Notes: a model not told the origin generated them from the letters alone. 64,000 bases of DNA from Galeopsis tetrahit (GCA_963675135.1 OY776119.1:13862955-13926954); one strand, 5' to 3'. Positions 10,346 through 21,547 are shown, counted from the first letter of the stretch. Numbers and translations are program-made.

Positions 10346-11635
10346 AATAATCTGGAGAATTCTCAAACCTCAAAAATAAATTAGGAAATAAAAAACTATG
10401 CGACTCGTGCGAATAAGGCGCAATGTCATTACTCAGACAACTTATAATGCAATGAATTAATTGTTACAATATATAGTCAATGAATCAGCATGATGCCCAT
10501 TTTAAAACAATATAACATGAATAGAGTCTTTTAAACATAAAATTAACGATTTAACATGATTTTTGAGATTAAATTGATACATTTAACTTTTTCGGAAATA
10601 TTTCAAATAAGATAGAAAAATTATGGTACGAAATTGACTTCTATCTCTTTTTTTAATCACCCGTGCGTTTATTACTTTGTAGACTAACAAAGAAAATTTG
10701 CTGAAAAATCTAACTGGTGATGTTACATTTTGTGACTCATGCGCGGAAATTTAATTTGGAGGAAAATCTAATCATTTCAAATCTTGAAAATTGTGTATTT
10801 AACTAAGTATGTGTATCGTGCGAAAAAAATCAACTAACTATGTGTATCGTGCGAATAAAGAGTAGTGACATTATTTACATAATGTATAATTCAATTTCTT
10901 GTAATGTGAAAGTCATTTTAATATGAGCGTTCACACTACCGGATAAGAATTTAATAGAAACGAGGTTCATTTTTTTCAATCATTCGTGCAGTTATTCCTG
11001 TGTTGACTAAAAAAGAAAAAATATCTGAAAAACATTGAATATAACATATTTAGGGAATTTTCTTTATAGGCCCGTAGTTAGGGGGTGGCAAAATGTGGAA
11101 CGTAACATTATAGGCTGGCAATTGAAGGCCAATAACTTTTAAAATACGCAAATTTTGGCCAAATCAACAAGAATCAACCCAAATCGGACCCAAATTCAGG
11201 CCAAATTTAAATATCTTTGTTTGTGACTCCTGAAAATGAAATCAGGAGAACAATATGATCGTTCCAAAATTAAAAAAAAGTATGTATCAAACCATGAATG
11301 CTGATGTACAACAGAAGCCATCAAACAATATCCGCGAACAAGGAAACAAACTCTGATAATAAATTATGCCGTTCAATTGCCAAGAGAAATAAATCTCATT
11401 AATTTTAATAATCTTTCAAAAATTATGTAACAAAGCCCTTAAAACTCCATTTCCCAAGTATTCTTGAACTCTGGCTGAGAATCTTGTCTGTAAAATACCT
11501 TTCGGGTTTATCTTTTTGATGAGTTTGAGTCATATATGCTTAATTAAATAAAATAATCATATGTGCAATGCACAAAGTGATATGCTATCAAATACGAAAT
11601 GTAACAAAAAAACTCAAAACTGAAAAACTGTACTT
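10346..11635. other. Repeat mosaic without genes
   Basis: Contains CTCGTGC boxes near 10,400 and 10,835 and partial copies of segments found at 2,270-2,480, 12,740-12,900 and 16,300-16,500. No domain or RNA gene is recognised. Confidence 0.45.
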
Positions 11636-11735
11636 ACACGAATTCTTCATATTGAATTTACACGAATTCTTCATATTGAATTTACACGAATTCTTCATAT
11701 TTAATTTACACGAATTCTTCATATACGAAATGTTC
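11636..11735 (+). repeat. Tandem repeat, about 25 bp x 4
   Basis: Four copies of TACACGAATTCTTCATATT plus GAATT (last unit changed to ATACGAAATG). It lies immediately beside the downstream end of the Copia relic. Confidence 0.9.
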
Positions 11736-11769
11736 GGTCCTTTCATGAAAAATAGGGTTCACGGCTATG

Positions 11770-12737
11770 TGGGACCTGCTTGATTGTCGCAAAAAACCGT
11801 AGTGGGACGCGTAAAAAACACCCCAAAATCTTGTAGGAGCCATCGCAGCCAAATGACCTCACATATCGTCATCGCCATAGCCCTATACTCTACCTTGGCC
11901 GACGATCGAGAAACTACATATTGTTTCTTGGTTCGCCGGGAAATGGGTGAACCTTCAAGAGAAATAAAATAACTCGTCGATGAACGACTGTAAATGGGTA
12001 GCCTGCCCAATCAGCATCGCAAAAAAAGCGTAAATCGAGACCCCATTGACCGAAAGAAAAATGCCCTGACCTAGGGTACATTTTAGATACCGTAAAACTT
12101 GCTCAACAGCTGTCAAATGGCTCGCACGAGACTGTCCAAGGAACTGACTTTGTTGGCTAACCGGGTACACGATATCTGGCCGAGTGTCAATAAGATAAAG
12201 AAGTCCTCCAATTAATCGTCTATAACGAGCAGCGTCGACGAGTGGACTGTCATCGGTTGGGGTGAGTTTCAAATTTTGTTCCATGGGGAATTTGCACGGT
12301 CGGCCTCCTTGAAGGCCACCTTCCTCCAAAATATCCAAAGCATACTTGCGTTGACTCAAAACGAAATCCTTAGGGGAGTGAGCTACTTCTATGCCCAAAA
12401 AATATTTCAAAGGGCCAAGGTTCTTTATGCTAAATCTGTCGTTCAAGAACTGCTTTACAAACTCGATGTGGGAGGTGTCGGTTCTGGCAAGAAGGACGTC
12501 ATGAACATAGATAAAAGCGGAAACATATGTGGATCCTTTTTGGTACGTGAATAAGGAATGGTCGGCATGTGATTTTCGGAAGCCAATATAGATAAGGGCT
12601 TGTGTGAATTTCTCATACCAATTACGCGACGCTTGATGAAGCCCACAGAGGGATTTTTGTAACTTGCAAATCCGTGCATCACCTTTCTTAGAAAGACCAG
12701 ATTCAACTCCTTTATTCAGAAGCACTTCACTGCTCTT
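11770..12737 (-). pseudogene. Copia reverse transcriptase - RNase H relic
   Basis: Minus-strand frame 12,725-11,955 carries the C-terminal half of a Copia RT: LQKSLCGLHQASRNWYEKF, FIYVHDVLLA where YVDDIL is expected, KNLGPLKYFLGIEVA, then the RYLIGxLLYL-type connection and LRYLKCTLGQGIFL. RNase H continues from 12,010 in another frame (SRSSAKVEYRAMA, EVIWLRWLLQDFG, VFCDNQAG). The Asp-to-His change at the catalytic centre and the frameshift near 11,990 make it inactive. Both ends are abrupt and local repeat sequence resumes at 12,740. LTRs are not seen. Confidence 0.92.
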
Positions 12738-13118
12738 TATGTTAAAAAATCTAACTGGTGATGTTACATTTTATGCATGACTCATGCACTCAAATTTAAT
12801 TTGGTTGAAAATCTGATCATTTCAAATCTTGATAATTAAGTCCTAAACCTTAAATATGTTAGGAAAAAATTAAGAAACTGTGTGACTCGTGCGAATAAAG
12901 AGCGGTGACATTATTCACACAATCTGATCATTTCAAATTTCTTGTACAATAAAACATTGAAATATAACATGTTGAAATCTAGGGCAACACATGTCTAAAA
13001 TTGAGCAAAAAAAGGGAAGTGGATGAGAGATCCATAATTTGGAATGCGTGCACTGAAATTTAGAGTAATAAATCTTACAGTAGCAGAAAAATTGATGGCA
13101 AAATACAATGAATAGGAT
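12738..13118. other. Repeat mosaic
   Basis: Closely matches 16,610-16,920 (TTAGGAAAAAATTAAGAAAC, GAGCGGTGACATTATTCACA, GGGAAGTGGATGAGAGATCC). No gene is seen. Confidence 0.5.
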
Positions 13119-13434
13119 ATAAGTTAATTTAGTCCCATAACTTTCAACTTTTTCTGAAATGATCCATTTAAAAAAAGTTAAATGTACCAATTTAGTCCCC
13201 TTTTTTTTTTCAATTTGTTCGGTTATGGTCCAAAAAAAGTTAAATGTATCGATTTTGTCCAATTTTTTTGCAATTGCATTTAAAATTTTTGGGACCAAAC
13301 TAAATTGATACATTTAACTTTTTTTGGAGCAAAACAAAACTAATTGCAAAAAATTGGGACTAAACTGGTACACTTAACTTTTTTGTACCATTTTAGAAAA
13401 GGTAGAAAGTTATGAGAGTAAATTGATTTCTATT
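13119..13434. mobile_element. Fold-back MITE-like element
   Basis: The left end (AAGTTAATTTAGTCCCATAA, CTTTCAACTTTTTCTGAAATG) is the imperfect reverse complement of the right end (CATTTTAGAAAAGGTAGAAAG, TTATGAGAGTAAATTGATTTC). The interior repeats AAAAAGTTAAATGTACCAA-type motifs in both orientations. It is about 315 bp with no coding capacity. Class is uncertain because no clean target-site duplication was found. Confidence 0.65.
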
Positions 13435-13743
13435 TCGATTGTATAGTCAATGAGTAAGAACAATACGTTTCTTTTGAATTGGGAAGTCAAAAATAGAGTG
13501 GATAATTTGATCGTTCTAAATCTAAAAAAATATTTATCAAACCTTTAGTACAATATTATATTAAATCAAGAAGCTATGTGACTCGTGCGATTTAGGAGCA
13601 ATGTCATTACACGCACAATGAATAATTTCTAATAATATGAAAGTTGTTATAATAAATAGATTACTATCTATTATTTAACTCAATCTATTTCCTTGACAAC
13701 GTGTAACGATTCACTTTAACTTAAACTTCATTTTTCTTGACAG

Positions 13744-14190
13744 GTTGCTCTTCTCTATGAAGATGGCCGCCCTGTTGATGGTAAGGGTGTCGGTAGGAAA
13801 GTTCTTGACCGCGTTCGGGATACCTATGAAAGTGAATTGGGAGGCAAGGATTTCGCTTATGGTGGGGAGAAAAGTTTATTCACTGTTGGTTCTCTTCCGC
13901 GTAATAAACTCGAGTTTACACATAGTATGGTATCTGCTATTTAAGTTTGCTGCTTTTGTATTATTGTGTCTATCTCTTTACAATAGTGGTTTGTTTTGCT
14001 GCTTTCAGAAACAATGGGAATACGAGCGCAGGAAATGCGAGCCCTAATGACAGTGATAGGAAATGGTTAAGACGCCAGGAAACCTTCAAAGTGGAGATAA
14101 GCTTTGACGCTAAGATTCCTATGCAGGCCATTGCAAATGCTTTACGGGGCCAGGAAAATGAAAATTCTATGGAAGCACTACGGGTTTTGA
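13744..14190 (+). pseudogene. AGO4-clade Argonaute relic with two exons and intron remnant
   Basis: After a 3' splice site (TTTTTCTTGACAG, ending 13,743) the plus strand reads VALLYEDGRPVDGKGVGRKV, LDRVRDTYESELGGKDFAYG, GEKSLFTVGSLPRNKLEFT to about 13,920. An intron remnant with poly-pyrimidine tract and CTTTCAG end follows, then exon 2 from 14,009: NNGNTSAGNASPNDSDRKWL, TFKVEISFDAKIPMQAIANA, LRGQENENSMEALRVL. This is the ArgoN region of an AGO4/6/9-type gene. The end of exon 1 with its donor is missing and homology ends after ALRVL. No PAZ or PIWI part is present, so it cannot act as an Argonaute. Both exons are free of stops apart from the lost junction. Confidence 0.9.
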
Positions 14191-14499
14191 AAACAGGACC
14201 AAAATTGATTCAGACAAAGACGCATGATGATTTGCAAAGTTCAATCATGGGCAGTAGTCTGATCGTTCGACATGTTACAATTTATGTATCAAATCTTAAA
14301 TACATTAGACTAAATCAAGAAACCATGTAACTCGTGCGAATAAGGATTGATCATTACGCGCACAATGAATAATTCTCAATTTCTTGTAATATGAAAATTT
14401 CTTGTACTACAAAAGGCCAAATTCTATTTGTGCTGATTTATTAAGTGTATCTATCGTCGACCATTGCCGACCGCCTAGATCTAAAATGGGGACAAGGAT
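14191..14499. other. Repeat mosaic between relics
   Basis: Carries an AAAGACGCATGATGATTTGC segment shared with 25,225 and 30,280, and a CTCGTGC box at 14,331. No gene is seen. Confidence 0.45.
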
Positions 14500-14920
14500 C
14501 TTTCAAATGGAGAAGACAGAGAGTCTTTTAATTTGTGGATGAATGCTGGCGACACTTATTCATTTTCTCGTGCTACTGAATTAATTGTGAAAGCTTTGGA
14601 AATGGGTGTTATAGATCTCAATTTGGAATTTCATCCACCATTCTCATTTCTTTTACCGAAGGAATTATTTGAATCTGAGTGCTTGGTTGAATTATCTGCT
14701 GTTGGCTGTATAATTTCTTGTGTGGATGTAATTTGTTCTCGACTTGAGTCACTCTCAATGTGTCAAGGATTTAACTGTTCAACATTGTGATGGCTGTGAC
14801 AAATTCGATATTTCAAGCCCTACAATCAATTCCATTAGCTTGGCACACACGGAGAGATTGAAAATCCAACTTAATGTTCCGAATATTCGCAAGTTTAAGG
14901 TCTCAGGAGCAAATAATTAA
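14500..14920 (+). pseudogene. F-box/LRR protein relic, first tandem copy
   Basis: The frame from about 14,533 reads FSRATELIVKALEMGVIDLN, FHPPFSFLLPKELFESECLV, CSRLESLSMC, the LRR part of plant F-box/LRR (FBD-type) proteins. The frame then shifts (one GT lost in TGTGTC at about 14,760) and continues as KDLTVQHCDGCDKFDISSPT, SLAHTERLKIQLNVPNIRKF. The F-box itself is absent. It ends at GGAGCAAATAATTAA near 14,919. Such proteins are substrate adaptors of SCF ubiquitin ligases, but this copy is dead. Confidence 0.75.
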
Positions 14921-15343
14921 TAGATCATTTTAACAACCTCAAATATATATCTTGGTATTTCATTTTTTTTAAATCATCGGATCCGTGCATTTATTACTCT
15001 GTAGATCGAAGAACTAACATATAATATGAGTCGAAAAACCTTACTGCTGATGTTACATCATGCATCCTCTAATATCCTTTTATTTCAAAAAAAAAAAAAA
15101 AATTCATAATCACCCGTGCCATTATTACTCTATAGAAGCACTAAGAATGAACATGTTTCAAAAAACTTATTTGTTTACGTTATATTTTTGTAACTCATTG
15201 AAATTTAATAAAGAGAAATTCACTACAAAAAACACGTTGATTTGCTACAAAATTTTGGTCGTCTAAAAAACGCGCTGAGAATCTTTTTTGTCAAATGGCA
15301 CTTCCACCTTTCTTCCCACGTCAAACATCAATCCAGTAATTTG
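14921..15343. other. Repeat mosaic with CACTA-like end
   Basis: Includes the CACTACAAAAAACACGTTGA element at 15,221 and segments shared with 18,600-18,780 and 24,130-24,330. Confidence 0.5.
15221..15275 (+). mobile_element. CACTA-like end with GACAAAATTTTGGTCGTC subterminal motif
   Basis: CACTACAAAAAACACGTTGA followed by TGCTACAAAATTTTGGTCGT. Near-identical ends occur at 18,693, 22,323 and 24,238 and in unit B at 38,645, 41,782 and 43,697, each followed by a GAGAATCTTCTTTGTCAAAT stretch. No opposite-orientation partner end was found. Confidence 0.5.
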
Positions 15344-15952
15344 TTTTACCGAAGGAATTATTTGAATCTGAGTGCTTGGTTGAATTATCTACTGTTGGCT
15401 TTATAATTTCTTGTGTGGATGTAATTTGTTCTCGACTTGAGTCACTCTCAATGTGTCAAGGATTTAACTGTTCAACATTGTGATGGCTGTAACAAATTCG
15501 ATATTTCAAGCCCTACAATCAATTGCATTAGCTTGGCACACACGGAGAGATTGAAAATCCAACTTAATGTTCCGAATATTCGCAAGTTTAAGGTCTCAGG
15601 AGCAAATATCCCTACCTTGTGTGTTGGTTCAGCTTCGAGGGAATGCGAGTCTGTTATAGAACTCTATTGCTGGGAAAAACTTAGCTTCAATCAGCTCAAC
15701 AACTTCCTAACAAGTTTAAGTACGTCGAAAATTACTCTTGATATTAAATTGATGGTAACGGAGATTGAAAGCCTACCAGAGTTTGCAGGTAACTTTAAAT
15801 TGATGGTGGAGAATCTGACAGTAGAGTTGTATTCAGTCCTATCAGATAGTGGTGATGCTTTATTGGATGGTTTATACATGTGCCGAACCAGAATTTATAG
15901 ATGGAATGGAGAAGAAGAATGGGGGATTGTAAGGGGTGGTCACCACAATTAG
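15344..15952 (+). pseudogene. F-box/LRR protein relic, second tandem copy
   Basis: Repeats 14,653-14,914 with a few substitutions, including the same two-base frameshift, then runs on further: GANIPTLCVGSASRECESVI, ELYCWEKLSFNQLNNFLTSL, KITLDIKLMVTEIESLPEFA, then RWNGEEEWGIVRGGHHN and a stop at 15,952. The open frame (about 15,437-15,952) has no good ATG and starts only at TTG, so it is a remnant of the C-terminal LRR/FBD-like part. The left edge of duplication unit A falls inside it at 15,489. Confidence 0.8.
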
Positions 15953-18692
15953 ACCGCTTTGCTTGGCTAAAAAAAATAATCTGGAGAGTTCTCAAACTTT
16001 AAATACATTAGGAAAAAAAAACTATGTGACTCGTGCGAATAAGGCGCAATGTCATTACTCAGACAACATATAATGCACTTGCAATTTCAATCAGAAGGAT
16101 AACTTGATCATTCTGTTAAGAACCAGACGAATTTAAAATTCATTTTATTGAAGAGATATTAAAGTTACAATTGATCATCTCCACACACCGCATGAACTGT
16201 TCTTATTTCCTGGTTCTCTCAATTTTCTTTAACAACCATAAGATTTCTATAAATTTTAATAAAAAAAATTATTTTGAAAAAAACTGCAAAATATGTTGGG
16301 GAGAGTTCTAATCAGACTGCCGGTCAAGAATTTAATAAGAACGAGGTTCATACTTTTCAATCATCCGTGCGGTTATTACTATGTTGACTAGAAAAGAAAA
16401 TTTTCCGAAAAACCTAATTGTTAATGCTACATTTTGTGACTCGTACAAATTTAAGTAGGACGATAATCTTACCATTTCAAATCTCAAAAATTATGTCTAA
16501 AAATTTAAGTACGTTAGAAAAATCAAGAAACTTCGTGACTCGTGCAAAAAAAAGATAATAGATAATACATCCCTAATTCAGAACTCTGAAACTTAGGGAA
16601 TGAATATAGACCTCACGCTCCCAAATTTAATTTGGTGGAAAATCTGATCATTTCAAATCTTGATAATTAAGTCTTAAACCTTAAATATGTTAGGAAAAAA
16701 TTAAGAAACTATGTGACTCGTGCGAATTAAGAGCGGTGACATTATTCACATAATCTGTTCTTTCAAATTTCTTGTACAATTAAACATTGAAATTTAACAT
16801 TTTGAAGTGCAGGGCAACACATGTCTAACATTAAGCGAAAAAAGGGAAGTGGATGAGAGATCCATAATTTGAAGGCATGCACTGAAATTTAGAGTAATAA
16901 ATCTTACAGTAACAGAAAAAGAAAAAAGGAGCACCGTAGATGGCTAAAATAGTTATTAAGAAACGAAGAATCGAGGTTTGAGTAAACACAATTTCCTTAA
17001 AAAAATATTTGTCCTTCACTCTCGGTGCTAGTGACTATTAGAACGTTTATTTCTTAGGATACAACGAATAAATATATCACCGGAGTGCCAAAGGAATAAA
17101 ATAAAAAATGAATTCAAAATAGCGTAGCAATTGCCGGAAAATGTTTGTATATCTTTCCAATCTTATTTTCATGTGTTCTTGGGATTGGGATTGCAGCTTC
17201 TTATAGCCAACCCAAATGTTGGTGCAATAAAGATTGCCATAATAATTTGGACTAAAACTGAAAATTTGGACCGAAATTGCCAATTCAAATTAAAGGCAGA
17301 TTTATGAATTTTCAAAACACACATGTGTAACCTTCAGCCTTTATGCATATGCGTAACGTCTTGTTTTTAATTCAGGTTTCGATTTTCAATTTATTTTGGC
17401 AAATTCGATTTTGATTTATTTCGACCGTTACAAAGAGGAAAATTCGAGGCAAAATTATCTTGTCCGTCCGCTACCAAATCGGTGCGACATTCGTGCAATA
17501 TTTACAAGCTATATTTTCCAATATAAGATAAAAACCACTTTGTTTTTTCCTACTCAAATTTTGGTTACAACAATTGTTTGAAAAATCATTTCGCATTCAT
17601 TCCAACTCCAAAATGGGCGAATGAGATATCGAGTCGAAGCTCATTTCGAAGAGCATTTTCCAACACTTACTCCTACATATCCATTATTGCATATGAGAAA
17701 TAACAATTTGCGTGCATCAGACTCGCGCCACTATTCTGAAAAAGTAATAGGCGTGCCTTCAACTCGCGACTTTCTTTACTTTTGAAACGAAACCAAAAAT
17801 CAATACATATGTGAGAGACCGTTTAAAAAAAGCCATATTTGAATGAATTAGCCTTAAATAATGACATTTTCTAGAAAAGGATGGTCCAGATCAAGATACA
17901 TCAATTCTATATAATGCTGAATGTCCAAGTTCAAGAGTTCCCGTTGCATCTAGAGGGACTACGATATGTGGATTGTGGAGTTGAATTCACCGTTGTTGAT
18001 TGATAGCTCAAGACGGTCTACTAATGTTACTCCGATCAATGCAGATCAAATGGCAAAACGCAAAACAAAATGTTGAGTTTAATGGAAACATTTGCCAGTT
18101 TGTTAATCAATGGAAGTTTTCCAAATAAATGTAAAGGAGTGTGAGAAAATATGTGACTCGTGTGAATAAGGAGCAATGTCATTACATGTACAATGAATAT
18201 TCTAATAATATGAGTTATTATAATAAATAGATTATCAGAACTCCATTTCATAAGTCTTCTTGAACTTTTTCGGCCATTTAAAATACCTTCTTTTACAATC
18301 ACGTGCTACAGGGAATTTCCGGCATTAATTTATTGGTAACTCTTCCGGTAAAACTTATCCTAATTGATAAAAAAAATTAGGCTAAAACAAGAAACTACGT
18401 GACTTGTGCGAATAAGGAGCGATGCCATTACTCACATAATGAATAATTCAGTTTCTCTAATAAATTGATTGCTATGCAATACTTATTTAGTACGATAAAA
18501 CATTGAAATATAATATTTAATTTTGAAGTGGAGGGTAAGGTCTTATACGCCGGGAATCTATTCTTGTTTTAACAACCTCGTCGTTCTAATCCTTTTAACA
18601 GACTAAGAATGAACATGTTTCAAAAAACTTATTATTTTACGTTATATTTTTCTAACTCATTGAAGTTTAATCAAGAGGATTATCTGATCATT
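15953..18692. other. Gene-free stretch of unit A
   Basis: Repeat segments up to about 16,920, then about 900 bp (16,930-17,850) that occurs only once per unit and has no recognised domain or RNA. Short frames (for example minus 17,077-17,283 and plus 17,396-17,581) lack any family signal. A segment with CCAAGTTCAAGAG, CATCTAGAGGGAC and TTGTGGAGTTGAATTCACC at 17,920-18,050 recurs at 23,200-23,345 and 28,275-28,440 and may be an unidentified captured exon. Confidence 0.45.
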
Positions 18693-19052
18693 CACTACAA
18701 AAAACACTTTGATTTGCGACAAAATTTTGTTCATCTCAAAAACGCGTTGAGAATCTTCTTTGTCAAATGGCACTTCCACCTTAATATCTTCCCACGTCAA
18801 ACATCAATCCTGATTACACGAAACACAGACAACAGTAACAATTTTTAAAAAGAAATAATTACACGATAGACAATGGTCACAATTTTTACTCTATTATGAA
18901 GTACGATAAAACATTGAAATATAATGTTTTGTAGGCCAGTCATTGATGCCATCTGAATTTTAACAACCTCTACTATCCTGATATTTCATTTTTTCTTATT
19001 CATCCGTGCATTTATTACTATGTACGTAGAAGAACTAACAGAACATGACTAT

Positions 19053-19200
19053 CACTACAAAAAAAAAAAAACCCCAAAATAGCAAGGGAAAGTAACGAGG
19101 GATTCTAATCCCTCACTAATTAAAGATGGATTTAACGAGGGATCGAATTTCGAAAATTATCGAGGAATTTGCCGAGAGCATTTTTTTTGCCCTCACTCCA
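19053..19200 (+). mobile_element. CACTA-like terminus with AACGAGGGAT repeats
   Basis: CACTACAAAAAAAAAAAA followed by AGCAAGGGAAAGTAACGAGG and further GAGGGAT/CCCTCAC copies in both orientations, like the end at 1,996. It lies inside the segment deleted from unit B. Confidence 0.55.
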
Positions 19201-19261
19201 AAATGGTCCAATACAAAATAAATGTACGAATCTTGTCCCAATTAATTTTTATATGTACTAG

Positions 19262-19460
19262 TTTCTTCCCAAACTAGTCGGAATCCTTGGAGCGACGTTA
19301 TTTTTGGTCATGTGCTCGACACTGGGCAGTCGATTCCGGGGAAGTTTCTGACAAAAAATTGACATCGTTCCAAGGATTCCGACCAGTTTTTGACAAAATT
19401 GGTTTATATAAAATATAATTGCGCAATATCCTAAAAAAGTGGTTGAAATCAATTCCTTAA
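19262..19460. repeat. Small inverted-repeat element
   Basis: GTCGGAATCCTTGGAGCGA near 19,276 is mirrored by TCGTTCCAAGGATTCCGAC near 19,365, forming a hairpin of about 110 bp. The 1,385-1,510 fragment keeps only the left arm and flank. Unit B keeps only the right arm. Confidence 0.6.
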
Positions 19461-20524
19461 TTCATATTAATTCCCTTACCTATGTTACAAAAAACGCTTT
19501 GATTTGCGACAAAATTTTGGTAGTCTAAAAAACACATTGAGAATCTTTAATGTCAAACATCAATCCAGTCATACTCTGCTACAAAAGGAAACGCGGTGAG
19601 AGATCCTAAATTCAGAATACTTACAAAGAATCTTTACAATCTATAGCCAATGAATTAGCAAGATACCTTCCTTTTGAATTGGTTTCTGGATCATTGGGAA
19701 CTCGTTGGAGAGGGTCATGTGTGTCTGTTTGTTTGTGGGTAACAAAGAGAATGGTGGAGGGGTTTATCTAGTGTCGATAACTTCCTTGTAGGTTTTGTAA
19801 TCGAAGTTCGAACTGATGAGGAAGGTTTCAAATTCTAGAACTTCACTGCTACAGTGATTCCACCACCACCCTCTTCAAAATCCCTCAAAAATCGAAGCCC
19901 CGATTTATTTCATGTGTGAGAGCCGCACACATACATTTTTGGCAATAAAATTTTAAAATGAAAAAATCGGCAAAAAATGATTAAAATTGTACACTCCTTT
20001 CAGTGATTGCACGATACTCGAAACCTAATCTCTAGTTCAAAATTATTTCAAGAAATTTCAAAAATCTAATATTGAAAGAATACACAAAGCACATAGTTTT
20101 TTTTTTTTTTTGGTGAGAGCCGCACACTTCTTGTGACTTGAGTTCCATTTTCATCCAATTTGGGTTCAATTTTTTTGGGTCAGAGTTATTTAATCTGATA
20201 TTAGGCATTTAGATGTGTTTTAATGGGCACTAGACTTTTATGTAATTTTCATTCGTTAAAGCGTATGAAAATTTACTATGGGACTAAAAGTGTATGAAAA
20301 GCGATCGAAAGTGATTTGGCCTCATTCTTATAGGACTAAAAGTGCAATTTTAACGTGCCCATGACTGTCACACAATTTTCATCCGTTAAAACTAACAAAA
20401 TTTACTATGAGACTAAAAGTGTAAGAAAAAGAACCGAAAGTGATTTGACCTCATTTTTACATGACCTCATGCGAGTAAAGAGCGATGCCATTACTCACAC
20501 ATTGAAAATATTGTTGTTTTCTTT

Positions 20525-20675
20525 CTGAAACAGAAATCAAAACAATTGAAGAAGCAGTGCAACACTCCAATTGGATAACAACTATGCAAGAGGAGCTGAA
20601 TTCAATTCAAGAGAAATGATGTTTGGGAAATGGGTCTACAAGAATAAGAAGAATGAAAATGATGTGGATAGTTAG
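20525..20675 (+). pseudogene. Copia reverse transcriptase N-terminal relic (unit A)
   Basis: The plus strand reads EIKTIEEAVQHSNWITTMQE, ELNSIQEK then a stop. After an internal deletion it continues W VYKNKKNEND-like, matching the start of Copia RT domains (xxWxxAMxEEL ... GxKWVYKxK). About 150 bp remain. The unit B copy is at about 39,984-40,134. Confidence 0.7.
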
Positions 20676-21125
20676 GAACAAAGCCTCTAAGAGGTTGTAG
20701 ACATTTGTATCACTACTTTGTTATGCTGAACCGTGTAGATTATTTATAATCTACGCAAATGAGTATTAAAAAACTCTTATATTAAAACTCGTGTCCGGAT
20801 CAAATGGATATATAGTTAATGTTTTCTTTTGGAAACTATATCCCACGGCACTTATAACTTTATATTTTTAAGTTGTCTACATAAGTGTTCATATATGTTT
20901 TCTTTTTAGGAAATTATACCCCACCACACTTACTTCATTCCATCTTTACTTTATCTACTATATTCTATTTTATCTACTTAATTTATACATAAAAAAATGA
21001 TATTGTTTAAAACCTGTGCAAAAAGAAACGAGAATACTCTATGTGGACGGAGGTAGTATATTTTATCTAAAGAAACATGTTAAGATGTGATGATTTGTAT
21101 GTAATATCTTGGGTGTAATCTTCAA
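20676..21125. other. AT-rich stretch with MITE-like ends
   Basis: Contains GACTAAAAGTG-type repeats upstream (20,280-20,450) and, near 21,045, CTATGTGGACGGAGGTAGTA, which resembles Stowaway/mariner MITE ends. No gene is seen. Unit B equivalent about 40,135-40,584. Confidence 0.4.
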
Positions 21126-21182
21126 TTAATAGATTAGTGAAAAGGAATATATACATGTGGGATATTAGTCAACTAATTAATC

Positions 21183-21190
21183 TATATATA
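21183..21190 (+). promoter_or_regulatory. TATA box of the cysteine-rich protein gene (unit A)
   Basis: TATATATA about 37 bp before the ATG at 21,227. If used, the leader would be only about 10 bases, so an in-frame ATG at 21,239 is an alternative start. Confidence 0.5.
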
Positions 21191-21226
21191 CACAAACAAA
21201 GAAAAACTAAACTTGATTTATTGGGA

Positions 21227-21547
21227 ATGGGTTTAAAGATGAATTGTATGGTTGCTGATATTTTAGCATTGTTGGTGTTGTTTCAAGCGTTAGTTGCGCA
21301 GGATGAAGATGACGATGTTGTGGAATGTTGCAACAAATGCTTGCAGAATGCGGTGGACTGTTTGCAGACTTGTTTCTCGATAAGAATAACTGAATCAGTA
21401 AGTGACACAGTCTGCAGAATAGCATGCAGAGCAAAAGAAACCAAATGTCTTCTCAATCAATCGCTGCCCAATTTTATGTCCCGTACACTGAGCTTCCTGC
21501 GCACGAGTTTAGAACTACTGTGTTTGCTCTTTCATTTCCAACTCTAG
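21227..21547 (+). CDS. Small secreted cysteine-rich protein (unit A)
   Basis: 106 codons from ATG 21,227 to TAG 21,547. Residues 1-24 look like a signal peptide (hydrophobic ADILALLVLFQALVA, then acidic QDEDDD). The mature part has eight cysteines: CC-x2-C-x6-C-x3-C-x13-C-x3-C-x6-C, a nearly mirror-symmetric spacing that contains the CxxxC-x13-CxxxC pattern of alpha-hairpinin-type plant peptides. The C-terminal 30 residues (NFMSRTLSFLRTSLELLCLL) are hydrophobic and could be real or a read-through of a lost splice site. I chose this ATG because the earlier in-frame start at 21,137 would put 30 polar residues before the signal peptide. No named family is certain; a defence or signalling peptide is a guess. 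No stop or frameshift disrupts it, unlike everything around it. Confidence 0.6.
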   Translation: MGLKMNCMVADILALLVLFQALVAQDEDDDVVECCNKCLQNAVDCLQTCFSIRITESVSDTVCRIACRAKETKCLLNQSLPNFMSRTLSFLRTSLELLCLLFHFQL

